This document shows positions 14,301-62,295 of a stretch of 64,000 nucleotides of DNA, piece by piece. The notes beneath the pieces are model-generated. The model saw nothing but the letters and a program-made list of their open reading frames with translations. It was not told the DNA's origin and ran no database searches. The stretch is from Diabrotica undecimpunctata. Its lineage: Eukaryota > Arthropoda > Insecta > Coleoptera > Chrysomelidae. The position numbers were made by a program, and so were the translations under genes. The first letter of the stretch is position 1, and each line of letters begins with the position of its first letter. The stretch spans positions 21,106,741 through 21,170,740 of the forward strand of contig NC_092805.1 in assembly GCF_040954645.1 (NCBI RefSeq), written 5' to 3'.

Positions 14301-14965
14301 AGGATTGCGAGGTCATAAAGCACATCAAAACAAGAAAGCCGCCAATAAGGTACGGATAGCTGTGATGATAGGCAACCTTCAATAGGAGAAGGAACTACAA
14401 GAAGAAGTTTATTATTCTCAATAATAAACACTGGTTTGAATATTTATCACCTCATTGAAAACAATGTCAAACATAAATCCAGCAAAAATGAATTATTTGA
14501 TCCCAGAATCTTGCCAGTTAAAGGCTTAAATACAAAAAATAAATTAATTATCCAAACTTTTATTGTAATTAATTAATTATAAACATTAGAAAAACTATCT
14601 CTTTGGATCAATAGTTGAATGGTCAATATTATGTGTTGTTAAGTACTCATTTATTTTTCTGCTGTATTTATTTTTTTTTGTAGACCCTGTTACCCCGTGG
14701 TCATCACCCCAACCCATACCGAGAACGTAACGATCATGTCAATACCTTCCTCCTAGATAAATTCTGCAACGAAGCCAATGCCGATGAAGTCACCGAAAAC
14801 TGCCACGTCGTCGTCATCGACGAAAACATTGTTGGCAACGACCAAACGATATCTCATCACATTATGCACGACTATCTTCATCTAACCAACAGCGGATATA
14901 CGAAAGTGTTCGCTAGAGTCTATGAAAAGTTGTGTGAGCTGCTCAACGTACCACCAAAGAAGTAA
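3940..14965 (+). CDS. Paf-AHalpha: Platelet-activating factor acetylhydrolase Ib catalytic subunit (alpha1/alpha2 type), 3' three exons
   Basis: Partial gene made of exons 3940-4088, 8066-8249 and 14684-14965, which splice in frame into 204 residues ending at TAA 14963-14965. The family is a cytosolic SGNH/GDSL hydrolase that removes the sn-2 acetyl group of platelet-activating factor and, in animals, binds the LIS1 dynein regulator. All SGNH blocks are visible: GDS with nucleophile Ser21, the GIGGD block, VGTNN at residues 76-80, LLPRG, and the DYLH block giving Asp174 and His177. Vertebrate members are about 230 residues, so only about 25 N-terminal residues are missing; no exon encoding the usual conserved start was found in positions 1-3939. 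Intron 1 (4.0 kb) holds a Penelope-like piece and LINEs; intron 2 (6.4 kb) holds a Tc1 copy, LINEs and another Penelope-like piece. The insect orthologue is usually non-essential for catalysis (family knowledge), but here the triad is intact. Confidence 0.95.
4236..5112 (-). mobile_element. Penelope-like retroelement fragment with GIY-YIG domain
   Basis: On the - strand, an RT-tail piece reads HANSNHLPPQINGVINTLVS and SAELTSLKQVLIQNG (4991-4704). Next comes GVYEIPCVDC and, one frame over, SSSYIGQINRRIQNRIYEHS (4613-4407). GVYEIPC with SSYIGQ is the GIY-YIG endonuclease core used by Penelope-like elements. The copy is shifted at least twice. A short inverted copy of its edge sequence (gtgtgggggttggcg at 4240, reverse form near 5085) suggests the inverted repeat arrangement common for this class. 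Confidence 0.8.
5286..5360. repeat. (TA)n microsatellite
   Basis: About 75 bases of uninterrupted TA dinucleotide, just right of the Penelope-like fragment. Confidence 0.98.
5361..6150. other. Transposon debris with a (GAA)n tail near 6110
   Basis: No gene is recognised. A purine-rich stretch (5850-6125) ends in GAAGAAGAAG, the same tail type as the LINE 3' ends, so it is probably LINE-derived. Confidence 0.4.
6150..6345 (+). mobile_element. LINE 3' end with (GAA)n tail
   Basis: Reads GQRSIVRCRYSWLRNL, then LSSVELFPAEVSK and a tail AAGAAGAAGAACAAGAAGAAC near 6320. Same C-terminal family as 3450-3670. Confidence 0.65.
6450..7435 (+). mobile_element. Internally deleted LINE with GC-rich 5' region
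   Basis: Positions 6470-7080 are far richer in G+C than anything around and have overlapping spurious ORFs on both strands, typical of a LINE 5' UTR/promoter. From 7260 the + strand reads KWNKKSLQWMPRKDRSEGKP, then a tail ending ACGATGATGACG near 7435, which is a LINE C-terminus. The coding body is absent. A comparable GC-rich head precedes the endonuclease of the LINE at 22771. Confidence 0.55.
7436..8065. other. Intronic sequence, nothing recognised
   Basis: AT-rich part of PAF acetylhydrolase intron 1, including the polypyrimidine-type acceptor region near 8050. Confidence 0.5.
8066..8249 (+). CDS. Paf-AHalpha: PAF acetylhydrolase exon with GTNN block
   Basis: The acceptor is gtttttcag and the donor is CCT|gtaagc. 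The first base completes the Arg codon split from the previous exon, followed by 61 codons: VENVLWRV, then VVLFVGTNN (oxyanion-hole Asn block) and VSIILP. Length and phase match the family alignment exactly. Confidence 0.94.
8438..10003. mobile_element. Full-length Tc1 (DD34E) transposon, inactive
   Basis: Terminal inverted repeats start CACTCGCGATCATAAAATCC at 8438 and its complement ends at 10003. They match over roughly 37 bases with a few mismatches and are flanked by TA on both sides (8436-8437, 10004-10005). Length 1566 bp. The transposase on the - strand is broken. It sits in intron 2 of the PAF acetylhydrolase gene. Confidence 0.92.
8680..9798 (-). pseudogene. Tc1 transposase pseudogene
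   Basis: N-terminal paired-type HTH (9798-9394) with QRQVARTVGVSLSTVQRVLQ and a GRRRTTK hook. The DDE part (9378-8680) has KVLFSDESRF (first Asp), FMQDNVRPH (second Asp) and SPDLNPIEHL (Glu). Counting gives 34 residues from the second Asp to the Glu, i.e. DD34E. A shift and deletion separate the halves near 9385. In-frame stops replace a residue after ARISM and the W of HLWDDLKK. Confidence 0.92.
10006..10984. other. Intronic sequence, nothing firm
   Basis: AT-rich; no gene, terminal repeats or recognisable coding remnant. Confidence 0.45.
10985..12072 (+). mobile_element. 5'-truncated LINE with RT domain
   Basis: Starts inside RT with DYEKAFDSIEHWAVEEALV. Continues with GVRQGDIISPKLFTLTLEDI and LRYADDILLI (intact catalytic YADD), and the C-terminal part GAQTWTVTQANLDRIRKAQR and KWKWAGHNERLQDGRW. 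A stop at 11565-11567 and another near 11784 break the frame. It ends in QQWKDRE stop and an A-run near 12075. Confidence 0.88.
12073..12637. other. Intronic sequence, nothing recognised
   Basis: AT-rich filler between two retroelement fragments. Confidence 0.45.
12638..13065 (-). mobile_element. Penelope-like fragment, second family
   Basis: The - strand ORF 12913-12638 reads MTYVGRTRTLAQKIKEHLNK and FGHHIKFNNHSF, a GIY-YIG-type C-terminal half (YVGRT...KEH). The adjoining 12925-13065 contains acgatttccgaagtgg and tttaacctttaattgtggct, which recur at 35220-35400 beside another Penelope-like GIY-YIG piece, so this is probably the element's terminal (pLTR-like) repeat. Confidence 0.65.
13210..14400 (+). 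mobile_element. LINE fragment: endonuclease, linker, partial RT, 3' end
   Basis: Endonuclease C-part with NQIDYILVRNRYKNSIKTVK and GADVNSDHNPLIA (13235-13460). The linker/RT start has AKSVGPDQIPIKLIK (13920-13960). RT resumes after a deletion with KRGVRQGCVLSPLLFNLY (14120-14170), then the AANKVRIAVMIGNLQ terminus (14335-14385) and a GAAGAAG tail. Several frame breaks. Confidence 0.85.
14684..14965 (+). CDS. Paf-AHalpha: PAF acetylhydrolase last coding exon
   Basis: The acceptor is a long T-run ending gtag. The exon encodes 93 residues beginning TLLPRG and containing HDYLHLTNSGY, which supplies the catalytic Asp and His. It ends NVPPKK followed by TAA. This exon is clearly richer in G and C than its surroundings, consistent with coding constraint. 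Confidence 0.95.
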   Translation, partial: TLLPRGHHPNPYRERNDHVNTFLLDKFCNEANADEVTENCHVVVIDENIVGNDQTISHHIMHDYLHLTNSGYTKVFARVYEKLCELLNVPPKK

Positions 14966-15062
14966 AGCAGCAGAAAAATGTGAAATTTGTTTGTATCTCT
15001 TAAATATATCTCTATACTTTATAACTTTGTACCAAATATTTTTTGACTGGTAGATTTCTAAT

Positions 15063-15068
15063 AATAAA
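15063..15068 (+). terminator. Poly(A) signal of the PAF acetylhydrolase gene
   Basis: An AATAAA hexamer lies about 100 bases after the TAA stop in an AT-rich 3' UTR. This is the first such hexamer downstream. Confidence 0.6.
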
Positions 15069-15134
15069 TGTATCATAAATAATGTGCATTTAATTTTATA
15101 TCCTAAATTAAACCTGCTACGAATAATAATTGAA

Positions 15135-15295
15135 GGAAAGATGGTTTCATGTCATGGCTTCAATATCAGAGCTTGGACGGGCATGAACATTTAACAACTA
15201 CTAAGTGTGGCGCAGAATAGAGAACATTTTGATGTAGTGATCGCAAACCTGCAGTAATTAAGTTCACTAGAAGAAGAGGAAGAAGAATTTTATGT
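15135..15295 (+). mobile_element. LINE 3' end with (GAA)n tail
   Basis: Translation resembles the LINE C-terminus (REHFDVVIANLQ) and ends in GAAGAAGAGGAAGAAGAATTTT at 15272-15293 (A/G-rich tail). Confidence 0.5.
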
Positions 15296-15479
15296 CATCA
15301 CCCAGGAGAAATTGTAGAACAGAACATGCCATGCAGTATATTTGGTAGATTAAAGTTGGTAGCATTAGTTTATCTGGTGCGCAAACGCAGAAAAAGGATG
15401 TCATCACATTGTGATAACTTTTGAGTTAATTTGTCAATAATAATAAAGTAGTAATAAAGTAAATTTGATAATGCCTTCA

Positions 15480-15765
15480 TTTTATTCTTCCTAGTCCGTC
15501 TTCCGGTTTAATATCATGCTACCTTGAATTCCCAATCAGGTTTCGTGATCTGTCTCCATTTTTCTCTGTCTTCTGCAACTCTGAAGCCCTGAAGCAATGG
15601 TTTAGTGGGGCTCCGACTTATTTTGTAATGTGGTGCACATATCTGGTTGGTGTTATTTCCCGGGCTTCTGCTCATTGCACCGTTCCCTCAATATCAGCTT
15701 CTCCAGACCATGTCCACGCACCGCATGACGAGAGTAAGTGGTGATTTTTTTGGTAACAATGTTTC
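15480..15765 (-). mobile_element. LINE C-terminal fragment
   Basis: On the - strand: HAVRGHGLEKLILRE, then MCTTLQNKSEPH and SCRRQRKMETDHET. This resembles the RT C-terminal 'HGLEK.IL.G....GR.P.R' segment seen in many insect LINEs; heavily decayed. Confidence 0.4.
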
Positions 15766-15959
15766 GGTTCCTTTTTATAACGTTTAGCTGTCTAAGGTTC
15801 GATTCGTCGGTTCTTTTTACGTTTCAGGGTATTCCCAACATTTTTCGTCAATAAAACGCGTCTACGGTGTATTTATCAGCTTTCTTTAAGGTTAAGGAAT
15901 AGCATACAGGCTCATATAAAAAATGGAGAAGATAATTGCTTTCACCAGTGACTATAGGA

Positions 15960-18232
15960 CAATCAAAGTCTGACGAGTCACGTTTTGAAGATCTTAGAAG
16001 ATATTAGGGGACAGAATTAGCAATACTCAATTCGGATTTAGGAGTGGCTTGGGTACGAGAGAAGTACTGATACAGAGATGCAGAGATATAAATCAAAATG
16101 TATACATCTATGTAATCGATTTTGAAGGCTTTTGACAAGATCCGACATAACACAGTGCAAGAAATATTGAAAACAGTTGGATTGAACGATAAAGATTTAC
16201 GAATAATTACAAATCCATGCATCAAGTGCAAGAATAAAAGTTAAACAAGAACTATCGGATAAAGTAAATATAAAAAGAGGAGCGAGACAAGGCTGTATAC
16301 TATCGCTTTTATTCTTTTTAACTTGTATTTAGAGAAAATATTTAAGGAAGAATGAATGGAGACAACAGAAGGTATTATTGTGAATGGCATAACTGTGAAG
16401 AATATTAAATATGCCGACGATACCTTAGTGCTGGCTAATTGCGGAAAAGACCATTAAAATCTAATTAAAAAAATAAAACAAACCTGTGATCAGTATGGAT
16501 TAAAATTTAACGTTAAGAAAACTACTGAACAGAGTAGAGAAACTTATGTATCTCGGCAATAATATCAATGGGTGCTGGAATCCAAGTGCTTGAATAGGGT
16601 TGGAGATGTGAAACCACCCTGCAGGAGCCCTTTTGTTGTGATGAAGTCTGTGAAGATTGTTGTTCCCATTTTAATAGACACTTTATTTTCTTTATACAGA
16701 GCTTTTGTAGCTTCTATGAGTTCTGTCTGTATTTCTAATTTATACATTGCCTCCCATAGTTCTGACCTTGGTACAGAGTCATTCGCCTTTCTCAGGTCCA
16801 CAAATGTATATATCTATTGTTTGCTTTTTTCTTTTCCAACAGTTGTTCCAGTGTGTATATATGGTCTATGCATGAACTTCCTGCCGTGAAGCCTGCCGGA
16901 TCCTCAACGATGTTGCCTTTTATCCCTTGTTCTATCTTTTCTCACAGTATCTTCCCATATAATCTTCCAATTGATGATATTACGCTTATTCCTCTGTTGT
17001 TTTCGCATCCATCTCCTTATAGTTTTCTATCTCCTTTCTTAAATATAGATGTCATATATGCCTCCGTCCATTCCTCTGGGAGATGTTCTTCATTTATGGC
17101 TTTCTGAAATATTCATTTTATTATCCGGTGTAATTTTTTTGAGCCGTACTTTATAAGCTCAGGTGAGATGCCTCCAGGTCCCGGTGCTTTCTTATTTTTG
17201 ATTGCTTTTATGTCCTTTCTCATTTCCCTATCTGCTATTTCTATTTCTTGTTGTGGGGATCTACTTCGTCTTCACCTGTTTTCTTTTCCAATGAATTGTG
17301 GTCTTTGTTCTGTTAACAGTTCCCTGACCTTCCATTCTTTGTCCTATATATTTCCCAATTTAATTTTTTCTTTTGAGTTTTGTTTCAATCCTCTCAGTAC
17401 TTTCCATGACTCCTAAGTTCTTGTACCTCCTATGTATGTTTATGTTTCAATATTTAAGCAGGTTCTTTCCCATTCTTTATTCTTTTGTTGTGTTATTTGT
17501 TTTTTCACTTCTGTATCTTTTTCTCTACATTCTTTATAAACTTCATCGTTGTTTGTAGTCAGCCATTTTTTGTATAGTTGCTTTTTTCTTTAGTTATTCT
17601 TTTTGTTGGCTCATTTATTTCATAACAGTGCTGTTTATTTGTTATATGTTCTTTCTCTCCAAGGGCTTCGAATTCTGCTTGTTTACTCACCTTTATATGC
17701 TCGTATATTTCTTCGTTGTTGCCGTATCTGAATTCTATTAATTTTTGGTCTAGACGTTGTTTGTATAGTTCTCCAGCCCGAGCTGTTTTTGTAAAAATAA
17801 GGAACGTACTGTGCATTTACAATTTTAGTATTCACCTTCGCGTTAGAATGACACATTGCTGTATCTTTCCAGTACTACTGTAAGCAGTGGAAGTTGGACT
17901 CTAAGTGAGGCTATACTTTAAAGCTTGGAAGCCTTTGAGATGTGGGCATACAGACGATTACTAAGAATAAGGTCGGTCGACAGAGTTAGAAATGAGAAGC
18001 TACTTAGGCGGCTGAACCAAACAACACAACTGGTTAATATGATAAAGAGATTTAAGCTGGAATACTTAAGTCACATTATGAGACATCCAGAAAAATATGA
18101 ACTTTTGGTTCCGTACCAATGGTACGGAAAATCAGCTACATTATTTAGAGCTGATGTCATTGAAGTCACGATAGAGAATAAGGTAGCCAACATGATATCC
18201 AACGATCGATAACGGTCATGGAACTAGAAGAA
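15960..18232 (+). mobile_element. LINE (family C) split by an antisense LINE
   Basis: The left part, 15960-16587, is RT: NTQFGFRSGLGTREVLIQRC, VYICVIDF, LYLEKIFKEE, KNIKYADDTLVLAN, ending VEKLMYLGNNINGCWNPS. The right part, 17825-18232, continues RVRMTHCCIFPVLL, FEMWAYRRLLRIRSVDRV, LEYLSHIMRHPEKYELL, then a 3' end with a GAACTAGAAGAAG tail. The order shows one element opened by an insertion at about 16587. Confidence 0.85.
16588..17820 (-). mobile_element. LINE (family B) inserted antisense into LINE C
   Basis: From the linker (TARAGELYKQRLDQKLIEFR, 17790-17720) through the RT start (NKKAPGPGGISPELIKYGS near 17180) to RT ending KVSIKMGTTIFTDFITTKGL near 16620. The RT catalytic block is missing at the 3' truncation. 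Same family as 1640-2310. Confidence 0.85.
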
Positions 18233-18235
18233 GTT

Positions 18236-19950
18236 GGTGATGTCACTTTTCCATTTCTTGGTGAGCTTTATCATTGCTCCCTTGGCCATTGGCGATCTTC
18301 TTTTGATTTCTTGGGTGCATCCTCGAGAGTTGGTTATGAGGGTACCCGATATATAAATTAATTCACCACTTCGATGTTTGATTGATTCTGACAATTTTTG
18401 ACTGATTGTTATTTCTTCTATCTATGATCATAATTTGTATTTTTGGATATTAATAGATATTTATTGATGGATTTAAAACTTACATGCTGAAGCAGCTCCG
18501 TCAATTCTTCCAAGGATACGGCGAAAAGCATTGTATCATCTTTGTACCTTAGTTGTTTACTCTTTTGCCGCCGATGGATATGCCCCCTTCTCATTCTGAG
18601 ATTGATTCGCGCATAATGTTCGTTCCATAAATGTTAAACAGCATGGGGATTATCACGCAGCCTTGCCTGCGTACACCCTTACGAAGCCTAAACGGTGTTG
18701 TCAGTTCTCCATGTACCCTCACTTTTGCGAAAATTTCTACACACAGGTTCTCCAGTAATACGACTAGATGTTTTGGAGATCTTGATATTTCCACGTTGTC
18801 CCATCTGACACAGTCAAATGCTTTACTGTAATCAATAAAACACACGTGCCCCTTTCTTTCATCCATCCCGCCTGTTCTGGTATTTTAGGAAGCAAAAACG
18901 GCTTAAGTATTTCTAAGATAATCTACAGCATGCTTTTGCTAGCGAGTTTTAAGGGTAATGGTGCGGTAATTATCGCATGTTTCTTTGGACTCTTTTTTGT
19001 CAATTGGTACATATTATACTGAGTTAATCTAGTCATTCGGCCTCTTGCATGTTTGCTATATTATGCTTTGGCAGATCCTGTATATTATATCTGCCCCCGC
19101 TTTAACTGTTGTCGGGATCATTTTTGTTGTTACCTGATCTATATCCGAGGCTTTACGCTCTTTTATCTTTTTGAGTGCTAATTCCACTTCTGGTCTTATA
19201 ATTGTTTTCTCTAATTCAATATTATCTACTGTAATTGTGGAGGTTGTTTTTTTATGATCAGCCATGATATTTTCGCAATGTGAGTAACATATGAGTTATT
19301 TGTACTTTATTTGTTATTGTCTCTTCATTTACTGCCCTTATAGTATTATGATTTGGTGCGAAGTTTCGTGTGATTTGCCTTATTATAAGGAACATATTCC
19401 TAGTTTCACTTTTATTTTGATGTGCCTCAACTTCCTGATAGTTCATTTCCGTACTTCATAGTACTTAAATGTACATACCATCTCTGCATAGTTATTTTAC
19501 TTGCATGTGTAGCTTATTAAATTTTGCTCTAGAAGCTTCACTGTCCAAGCTCCACGCCTTTACCTCGTTTCTTACTTGTATTCATCCCATACCTGGTCTT
19601 GTACCCTCGTTTTCTTTTTCCCTGCTTGTGCAGGTCTTGTTTTTGTTCATCTCCATGAGTTTGTCTCTGGTTTTTGTCCAGATAAAGTTTGGTGTGTCAT
19701 CTGGGTTTATTTGAATTCCCGTTAAATTTTGAGTGACTATGCGTTTGAATTCCATAGTTCGTTGGAATCCCCTCACGTTCCAAGTTTGGTACCATATTTT
19801 CAACTTTAGTTCCGGTTTTATTCTTCCAGTAGCCAAGTTTCCAGGGGTTGCCTACACCCACATGGTCGGTAGCCCATTGCTCGCTGTTAGGCCCGTACAG
19901 CCCCAAGTGCCAGTTGGATCTTCCATTGTGTAGCTTGTCATTTCATTTAT
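18236..19950 (-). mobile_element. LINE (family D) fragment
   Basis: Endonuclease start KIWYQTWNVRGFQRTMEFK (19790-19730), linker NMFLIIRQITRNFAPNHNT (19390-19340), RT start EVELALKKIKERKASDIDQV (near 19190-19130), RT GHVCFIDYSKAFDCVRWD (18850-18795), and a C-terminal EIKRRSPMAKGAM-like tail near 18290. Broken by many shifts. Confidence 0.75.
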
Positions 19951-20322
19951 GTTGTACGTCAGAGCCTCGTCTGTTACCTAACAGGGGGTGCCAGGGAATA
20001 AGTTACAACTCGTGAAGTTGAGGTTGGCTTTTGCATTAACTCCATTTTATAGCAGTGATCAATAAAGGCTTTTGTGAGTGGTTTAAGTATTATCAATTTA
20101 CTTACACTTACAAATACGCATCGTGCCATTTATTCAATTTCAAAAGAACTAGAAATAAAAAATACTTTAAACATAATTGGCGGAGCTGCATCGTTATAAA
20201 AAACGTTTATTCATCTTCATACTCTAATACATCTAATAAAAACCACCATTCGAAAACGAAACATATAATAAATACAGTAAAAAACAGTTAGGACTTATTT
20301 TACTAGAACGTAATAGTAGATA
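19951..20322. other. Anoctamin 3' flank and UTR
   Basis: Holds the probable 3' UTR of the anoctamin gene (see poly(A) signal); nothing else recognised. Confidence 0.5.
20206..20211 (-). terminator. Candidate poly(A) signal of the anoctamin gene
   Basis: AATAAA on the - strand (TTTATT on +) about 112 bases after the stop codon. Its position is plausible but the 3' end was not otherwise located. Confidence 0.45.
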
Positions 20323-58429
<38,107 letters not shown>

Positions 58430-58507
58430 CTGAAAAATATTTCATTATCAAATCTACGTTTAGTAAACTGATACACTAAATGGTGATCGACTGGCAATGG
58501 TGATCGC

Positions 58508-61407
58508 TAGACTTCGGCAAATATGCAAATAAAAATGTAGAAAATATGCGCATAAATATGCACGTGTTTACCCGAAAATATGCAAATATTTTACAAAATA
58601 TGCATACAAATAAATAAAAAAATCGTAAAATAGTAACAATTTTATTTAAAAAAAAAAGTGTACATAACTAAATATTTCCTACTATTCATTAAGATTTACA
58701 TTTATTTTAAGTAACTACATCATTTTTAAGTATGAATAAACTTATTTAGAATTATGGTAACAATAAATGACCAAGTGGTGTTCAAAATTTTCTAACAAAA
58801 ACTTGTGGTTTCTGTCTGAGTACATATATTTATATATGGAAAAACTTCGTTCAACATCAACTGATGTAACGGGAGCATTTTTCAAACTAACCAAAAAATT
58901 TGGTTCTAAATTAATTGTTTCCGAAATATTTCCAGCTAGAACACTGACTACTTCAGAAAGAATATGGTAACCTTTATTTTTTTCCATAGTAGCTTCAAAT
59001 TTTTTTAAAATATCTTTTTTAATATTACCTCTAACATTCCGACAACATGACGCAAATTCTTTTATTAATGCTGTACTTTCGAATAATGACAGTTTTGGTG
59101 ATTCTAACTGAGTAATTGTTTTTTGAACAAAACTAAAATTTGATTTTATAAATGAAAGTTCTTGTTGAAGCAAGTTACTCTGAAAAGTTTGTTTAGAATC
59201 CAAAAGAGATTGGGAACTTTCATCTGTTAACGTATCAATTATGTTCTTTATTTTAACAAAATGATCTGCATAAAAATTAGCTGCTTCTAACCATGTTCCC
59301 CATCGCGTTAAAATAGGTTGTGGTGGAAGAGGAATGTTAGGTAGCATTTCTTTATAAAGTTGAATTCTTATAGGAGATTTAAGAAATACTTTTTTGACAC
59401 TGGATATCATGGTATTTACAAGAGGAAACTTTTTTCGTATTTCCTCTGCAACTCTGTTTAATCCATGCGCTACATAAGTAACATGTATTAAATCTGGGAA
59501 AAATATTTTTAAATTTTGTCCTGCTTTCACCATATAAGGAGCAGCGTCCGATAAAATAAGCAGTAATTTATTAGAAGGAATAGTTGTCGGAAGAAAAAAA
59601 GTTGCTAATGTTTCTTGTATAAAACGCGAAATTGTTAAAGCATTTGTTTTCTCAAGTTGCTGGCATGAAATAAGATGAGATTTTGGTAAGGTATCTTCTT
59701 GAAGAACACCAATCAATAAATGAGCAATATACTTTCCTGAGGAATCAGTGGTTTCGTCTACAGATATGTAAAAATAATTATCTGCAATTTCTTCCTTAAT
59801 ATTAATTAACACCGACGAGTATAGCCCGTTCACATTATTTCTTCTTAGAGACCGATCACTTGGAACATTAAGTTTGCAATATTTTTTTAGAAACGAACTA
59901 AAATTTACATTTGCTAATTTTGAAAGCGGTATGTTTGCAGACACTAATGCGCGACACAAGTCTTCATTAAAAGTTTCTTGCTCATCTATTTTTTTTTTAA
60001 GTAGATTGGAAACATTTAGCCATTGAAGTTTGATGTTTTCCTCCTATTTTTCCTTTTTTTGCAATGTGTGAAGCAGTTCTCACATGTTGGTCTATCTGAA
60101 ATTTCTTCTCACATGCTATCTATAAATAAAAATAAAAACCTTTATTTTAACCCAACCTTTAAAATATAAAAATATACAAGGTGTTTTTGGTTAATCAAAT
60201 AACTGGTTTGGAAAAAAAAAACACTCGCTAAGTGTTTTAAATGCAGTATTAATCCACAAATTAGTTTTTGTTACTAATCATTAGTACATCATATAACTTA
60301 TTTTAAAATTCAACAAAAGTTTTTTTTTTTTGTTAATTCAATTACAATAAAAATAATTGTGTTTTAGAATAGCTGACTTCATAAAAAAAGTAAAGGTGAA
60401 AAATTTTTTTAAATACACACCATTGTATTGTACCATGGACAATTTTTTCTCACTAAAGGAAGCTATTTTTCATTTAAAAACAACCTACGAGTACTAAATT
60501 TCAAGTAAATACGTTTATTGGTTTTAAAGTTATTGTTGTTATTAACTAAAAGAATTTAATTTTTTTTAATTTTAACACCCTGTATCTCGAAAAGTAAATA
60601 AGTTTGACCCCTCATTAACTATATCGTTTTGTTCAATTTTTCGAGAAGTATCTACAGTCAAACGTTGTAAGTGTCATTTGAAAAGACCCTGTATGTATGA
60701 AATATTAGATATTTAATAGAAAATATTAGATACTTACAATTTTGCCACAGACTGAACAGTAGATTTTTCCCATATCCATAGACAGCTCTTTATAAGGTTT
60801 AATCCAAGTTGAAGCACTGGTTGTTTTAGGCATTATAAAATCACAATCTTCCTTTTTGTTACGCACAACGAGTGTTTACGCTTTGAATATCAAAACAAAA
60901 ATGATTTACAAATCTGAGCATCAAATTAGAAATGTTTAGGTACCTAATTCAATAAACTGGGAGATTTCGGAAAATCCCTAAATTAGGAACAAAACTATTA
61001 GCCGTTTACCTGCTGTTAAGATACAATAAATTGTAGATAGATTTGGGGATTAGATCATAAAATGCAAATGAGCGAACCCTTAGCGATTATCCAATAACTG
61101 AATGCCTCAGTGACCGAGACTTTCTAAGAATGTTGAGGGCTACTTAAATTGATCTTCTTTGAAATTGTAAATGTTTTGTACCTGTAGAGATTACGTACTT
61201 AGATCATTTATTGATTAAAATGACTACAAAATTTTATACAAGAATTGAAATATATTGGTATGTTTAAAAATTTTCAAATACAGTATAAAAATCTGAACTT
61301 TTATGCACTTTATGCAAACTTTTATACAAATATGCCAAAATATGAAATATTTGCATAAAATATGCACAATATGCAAAATATGCAATATGCATATTTGCCG
61401 AAGTCTA
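58508..61407. mobile_element. hAT transposon, 2.9 kb, nearly intact
   Basis: Terminal inverted repeats TAGACTTCGGCAAATATGCA are identical over 20 bases at both ends. The flanks carry a perfect 8-bp duplication GTGATCGC (58500-58507 and 61408-61415), the hAT hallmark. Subterminal regions are crowded with AAATATGC/ATATGCAAAT motifs (58520-58620 and 61300-61400). The transposase gene fills the middle on the - strand. It lies in the intron just upstream of the first visible anoctamin exon. Confidence 0.97.
58742..60833 (-). CDS. hAT transposase, two exons, one probable frameshift
   Basis: Exon 1 (60833-60738, 32 codons) begins MPKTTSASTWIKPYKEL and contains IYCSVCGKI before a gtaagt donor. Exon 2 (from 60119) continues ACEKKFQIDQHVRTASH, giving a C-x2-C ... 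H-x5-H zinc finger (BED-like). One shift near 60010-60050 separates it from the main frame (QWLNVSNLLKKKIDEQETFN, then the uninterrupted 405 residues 59959-58742). The RNase H core has FYISVDETTDSSG and LLLILSDAAPYMVKAGQN. The C-terminal dimerization motif is APVTSVDVERSFSIYKYM followed by DRNHKFLLENFEHHL. The layout is like the CGBP1/hAT group. The 60120-60737 intron carries its own A/T-rich repeat. Confidence 0.92.
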
Positions 61408-62295
61408 GTGATCGCCAACGTCGGATAATTCTTATAAGGCACGTGAAGAAGATACTGATACACGATATGCTTGTATTTGAATCATATCTTTATTAAAGTA
61501 ATGTTTTTAAAATTTCGGATTCCCATCTCTAGTCGATGTGAAAAGGTGTTTAAGTCACAATGTAGTCTCTCAGTTTTTAGCCAATTAAGAGTGTTTTAAA
61601 CACAAATAAGTAGTTTGTGAGTAGTAGTTGTTGTGATTAAAAACACATAGAAATAAGTGAAAAATATAAAAATATAGATTTTAACAACTAGTACAAAATA
61701 TATATTAATGTAATTAATTTAATCTGTACAGATGAACCCAGTGAATACCAGGAAAAAAAGTAAACAATAGATATCCAAATTGTAAACATAGAGGTGGACG
61801 TACGTGTCCCAAAATGGTTCCAAGATAACTTGAGGTGTTTAAATTATATTTAACTTCAACAGACTTTAAATTAGATAATAAACAGTACTGAGAAGAACTG
61901 AGCCCCTGAAGAGTCGACATTGGCGGTGGTTCTAAATAATAAATAGTGCGTAAACCTTCTCTTCCAAACAAAAAAAAAGTTCTGTTACATATCTGGTTTT
62001 AATATGAAATTCATTATAAAAATTTTTTTCCTGGAATAAACTTCTTATCAAAAATACAGAATAATTTATACCTAAGTGGTACGTACCTTCAAAATCATAT
62101 TCAAGAAGTATGAAGAAATTGTTAAAATTTAAAAAAAGATTTATTGTAAGTTTTGAGAATGTCGTACTCTGGATATTATGTATACTTACTATGAATCTTT
62201 TTTACAATTTAATGTATTTTATAATCGTTAAAAGAATCTGACAACCTAGGTATTATGTGCATATTTTTCATTTGGAATGGAATCCTATACTGTTA
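61408..62295. other. Nothing recognised right of the hAT
   Basis: Should hold the upstream anoctamin intron; no N-terminal exon could be identified here. Confidence 0.4.

Noticed and set aside
16572..17558. Series of + strand ORFs rich in hydrophobic residues
   Set aside because: They are complements of the antisense LINE B coding sequence.
61714..61971. Candidate upstream anoctamin exon
   Set aside because: No anoctamin-like wording, no good splice sites.
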